NCBI GenBank assembly: GCA_929200335.1
Contig: CAKMZG010000093.1
Span: 3,045 to 9,651 of the forward strand
DNA from: an uncultured Alphaproteobacteria bacterium
GTDB lineage: Bacteria > Pseudomonadota > Alphaproteobacteria > Rhizobiales > Rhizobiaceae
Reading direction: 5' to 3'
DNA length: 6,607 nt
Below the pieces are notes generated by a model. It was not told the origin of the DNA, searched no databases, and saw only the letters and a program-made list of their open reading frames with translations. The position numbers and the translations under genes are program-made. Below are positions 5,020 through 6,607 of the stretch, piece after piece. Each line of letters begins with the position of its first letter. Position 1 is the first letter of the stretch.

Positions 5020-5149
5020 CAAAGGGTAAGCGGAAAATTTTGCCTATCCAATTGAGAAATTGGGTTAAGATTCTAGCTACCAGATCTTGTTATGAACTCT
5101 TAAAAATGCCATATGCACGACAGATCGCAAGGATAGAAACAGAGCGCCC

Positions 5150-6352
5150 ATGTTAAACTCATTAGACATTAATAAAAAACCAGAAGATACCCGCGTGGTG
5201 GTTGCCATGTCGGGCGGTGTAGATTCATCAGTTGTGGCCGCTATTTTAAAACAACAGGGCTATGAGGTTATCGGCATTACCCTTCAGCTCTATGATCACG
5301 GTGCCGCCATTGAGAAAAAAGGCGCATGTTGTGCAGGACAAGACATAGAAGATGCCCGCCGCGTGGCAGATAAAATCGGCATCCCCTATTATGTCTTAGA
5401 TTATGAGAAAAAATTCCGTGAGCAAGTGATTAATCCTTTTACCGAGAGTTATATTGAAGGCGAAACCCCTATTCCATGTGTGGCTTGCAATCAGACGGTG
5501 AAATTTTCTGACCTGCTTGCCACCGCAAAAGATTTGGGCGCAGATTGTCTCGCCACTGGCCATTATATTGAAAGCCGCTTAATCGATGAAGCAACAAGAC
5601 GTCGCGGCCTCTATCGCCCGATTGACCATAGCCGCGATCAAAGCTATTTCCTTTTTGCTACAACCCAAGAGCAAATTGACTATCTTCGCTTTCCACTGGG
5701 CGGGTTGCCAAAATCCAAAACCCGCGAAATTGCTAGGGAGATGGCACTTGTAGTTGCAGAGAAAAGCGATAGCCAAGACATTTGCTTTGTTCCTCAAGGC
5801 AAATATTCTGACATTATTGCAAAGTTACGTCCAGAGGCTGCCGTACACGGCGAGATTATAAAACTCGATGGCACTAAACTTGGTACCCATGAGGGCATAT
5901 TCAATTTTACAATAGGCCAGCGCCGTGGCTTAGGCATTGCTCAAGGTGACCCTTTGTATGTGGTCGAATTAGACAGTAAAAATGCCCGCGTTATTGTTGG
6001 CTCCCGTGAAGATTTAGCCACACACAAGGTGATTTTACGCGATGTGAATTGGCTTGGTGATGGCGCAATCGAAGACATACCAGAAACTGGCCTTGATATA
6101 TTTGTTAAAGTGCGTTCAACCCGCCCACCCATTGCAGCCATTCTAAAGTTGGAAGACGGTTCGCCTACGATTACCCTATCAGAGGGTGAGCATGGGGTAG
6201 CCAATGGCCAGGCTTGCGTATTCTATCAAGATGAAAGCGAACAAACCCGCGTTTTAGGCGGCGGTTGGATTACTAAGTCTGAACGCTCTGATGCGACAGA
6301 GGCAGCACTTATCACCTTATCCGAACAGCCATTTCAACATGCAGCATCATAA
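5150..6352 (+). CDS. mnmA: tRNA-specific 2-thiouridylase MnmA
   Basis: MnmA makes the 2-thio group of the wobble uridine U34 in tRNAs for Lys, Glu and Gln, using ATP and sulfur relayed from a cysteine desulfurase. The 400-residue product has the PP-loop ATP-binding motif SGGVDSS (21-27) at the N-terminus and the two family cysteines: Cys113 in PCVACNQTVKF (catalytic, matching E. coli Cys102) and Cys212 in SQDICFVPQGKY (matching Cys199). Other family signatures are ATGHY (135-139), DQSYFL (163-168) and GQRRGLG in the central domain, followed by the C-terminal beta-barrel with KVRSTRPP. The Cys-Cys pair at 60-61 and Cys110 are additional. Length is normal for Alphaproteobacteria. The ATG at 5150 gives the rhizobial-type beginning LNSLD; an AAGGA lies somewhat far upstream (5129-5133). 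It is divergent from sciP and precedes a tRNA gene. No frameshift or missing residue was seen. Confidence 0.97.
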   Translation: MLNSLDINKKPEDTRVVVAMSGGVDSSVVAAILKQQGYEVIGITLQLYDHGAAIEKKGACCAGQDIEDARRVADKIGIPYYVLDYEKKFREQVINPFTESYIEGETPIPCVACNQTVKFSDLLATAKDLGADCLATGHYIESRLIDEATRRRGLYRPIDHSRDQSYFLFATTQEQIDYLRFPLGGLPKSKTREIAREMALVVAEKSDSQDICFVPQGKYSDIIAKLRPEAAVHGEIIKLDGTKLGTHEGIFNFTIGQRRGLGIAQGDPLYVVELDSKNARVIVGSREDLATHKVILRDVNWLGDGAIEDIPETGLDIFVKVRSTRPPIAAILKLEDGSPTITLSEGEHGVANGQACVFYQDESEQTRVLGGGWITKSERSDATEAALITLSEQPFQHAAS

Positions 6353-6398
6353 AATTGGTGAATAGCAGAAAAATTTTCAAAAACTGAAAACTATATGC

Positions 6399-6428
6399 TT
6401 GACAGTAAGGCCTTTGGCTCTTTATATG
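6399..6428 (+). promoter_or_regulatory. Candidate sigma-70 promoter upstream of the tRNA gene
   Basis: A perfect TTGACA (6399-6404) is followed after 18 bases by TATATG (6423-6428), four of six matches to TATAAT. It would give a leader of roughly 120 bases before the tRNA. An alternative pair nearer the gene is TTGATA (6500-6505) with TAAAAA (6522-6527), 16 bases apart. Confidence 0.4.
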
Positions 6429-6464
6429 CGCACAGCTTTTGGCGTGTTCGTTGAAAGTTACATT

Positions 6465-6493
6465 AAAAGCTTTATGAATAATGTGGCTTTTTT
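6465..6493 (+). terminator. Weak candidate terminator between mnmA and the tRNA
   Basis: AAAAGC (6465-6470) can pair with GCTTTT (6486-6491), giving a six-pair stem over a 15-base loop, and the T-run continues to 6493. The stem is AT-rich and therefore weak, and the element lies downstream of the candidate tRNA promoter at 6399. The remaining sequence between mnmA and the tRNA shows no gene. Confidence 0.2.
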
Positions 6494-6553
6494 ACCTGAT
6501 TGATAAATATGCAGTTAAGGCTAAAAAGAACCATCATATGCAAGCTTTTGGAT

Positions 6554-6607
6554 GGCGGGGTAGCTCAGCTGGTTAGAGCAGCGGAATCATAATCCGCGTG
6601 TCGGGGG
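6554..6607 (+). tRNA. tRNA-Met(CAU), partial at the right edge
   Basis: The 5' part of a tRNA is complete through the variable loop. It shows the acceptor strand GGCGGGG (6554-6560), TA, D-stem GCTC/GAGC with the AGCTGGTTA loop, anticodon stem GCGGA (6581-6585) and TCCGC (6593-6597), loop ATCATAA with anticodon CAT at 6588-6590, and variable GTGTC. The first strand of the T-stem, GGGGG, ends the window. The sequence matches the elongator tRNA-Met of Alphaproteobacteria as I know it. The initiator is unlikely because the anticodon stem lacks its three G-C pairs, and tRNA-Ile2 (lysidine) is the other CAU species to exclude. Confidence 0.93.

Larger units (their letters stand above)
4850..5149. 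other. Divergent intergenic region between sciP and mnmA
   Basis: These 300 bases should contain both divergent promoters. Visible elements are an ATGGTTAA at 5012-5019, which reads TTAACCAT (a CtrA half-site motif) on the sciP strand, a GATTC at 5069-5073 that fits the CcrM methylation site GANTC, and a 12-bp palindrome at 4991-5002. I see no convincing sigma-70 promoter and no gene. A 63-codon plus-strand frame at 4965-5156 overlaps the mnmA start and looks random. Confidence 0.6.

Noticed and set aside
4965..5156. 63-codon plus-strand frame upstream of mnmA
   Set aside because: It overlaps the mnmA start out of frame, has no recognisable domain and no clear ribosome site.
6374..6390. TTTTCA/TGAAAA hairpin just after mnmA as a terminator
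   Set aside because: The stem is nearly all A-T with one C-G pair, and no T-run follows, so stability and termination are doubtful.
1..6607. CRISPR array, insertion sequence, prophage or attachment site
   Set aside because: No regularly spaced repeats, transposase or integrase sequence or terminal inverted repeats were seen. The tRNA at the edge is a potential integration site, but its 3' half is outside the window.

Overview
The window reads as a moderately AT-rich alphaproteobacterial chromosome, most likely from the Hyphomicrobiales (Rhizobiales) or a close relative. Four things point there: an sdhC-sdhD-sdhA operon with rhizobial-type sequences, an almost canonical SciP (DUF1153, an alphaproteobacterial cell-cycle regulator), an MnmA of rhizobial type, and a tRNA with a CAU anticodon of the alphaproteobacterial elongator-Met type. 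The genus cannot be named from the sequence alone.

Layout. Positions 1-2752 (minus strand) carry the membrane-anchor genes sdhC and sdhD and then the flavoprotein gene sdhA, which runs off the left edge. A 197-bp gap upstream of sdhC holds a possible promoter and a 13-nt direct repeat. Next on the minus strand come a membrane-anchored DUF2459 protein (2950-3648), a short regulator made of a degenerate N-terminal region and an FlbD-type Fis helix-turn-helix but no AAA+ domain (3768-4385), and sciP (4574-4849). A 300-bp divergent region separates sciP from mnmA, which runs rightward (5150-6352). The window ends inside a tRNA-CAU gene (6554 onward).

The main surprise is in sdhA. Between a good Shine-Dalgarno site with its ATG and the conserved flavoprotein core lies an in-frame extension of about 166 residues made almost entirely of Lys, Ala, Thr and Pro. 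It has no acidic residues, no Arg and no aromatics, and resembles a histone-H1 or Hc1-type tail. There is no ATG between this tail and the FAD motif, so the tail appears to be an obligatory part of the primary SdhA product. All FAD-linking and active-site residues remain, each 169 or 170 positions later than in E. coli SdhA. I know of no function for such a tail on succinate dehydrogenase. Binding to nucleic acid, to anionic membrane, or to a partner enzyme are the obvious hypotheses.

The second theme is a pair of cell-cycle and flagellar regulators. In Caulobacter, CtrA drives the early flagellar genes, SciP restrains CtrA, and FlbD is the sigma-54 activator of late flagellar genes. Here sciP sits next to an FlbD relative that has lost its ATPase domain, with no flagellar structural gene in view and a near-consensus CtrA box upstream of the FlbD-like gene. 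This may be a leftover or rewired piece of that hierarchy. mnmA and the tRNA gene are housekeeping translation functions.
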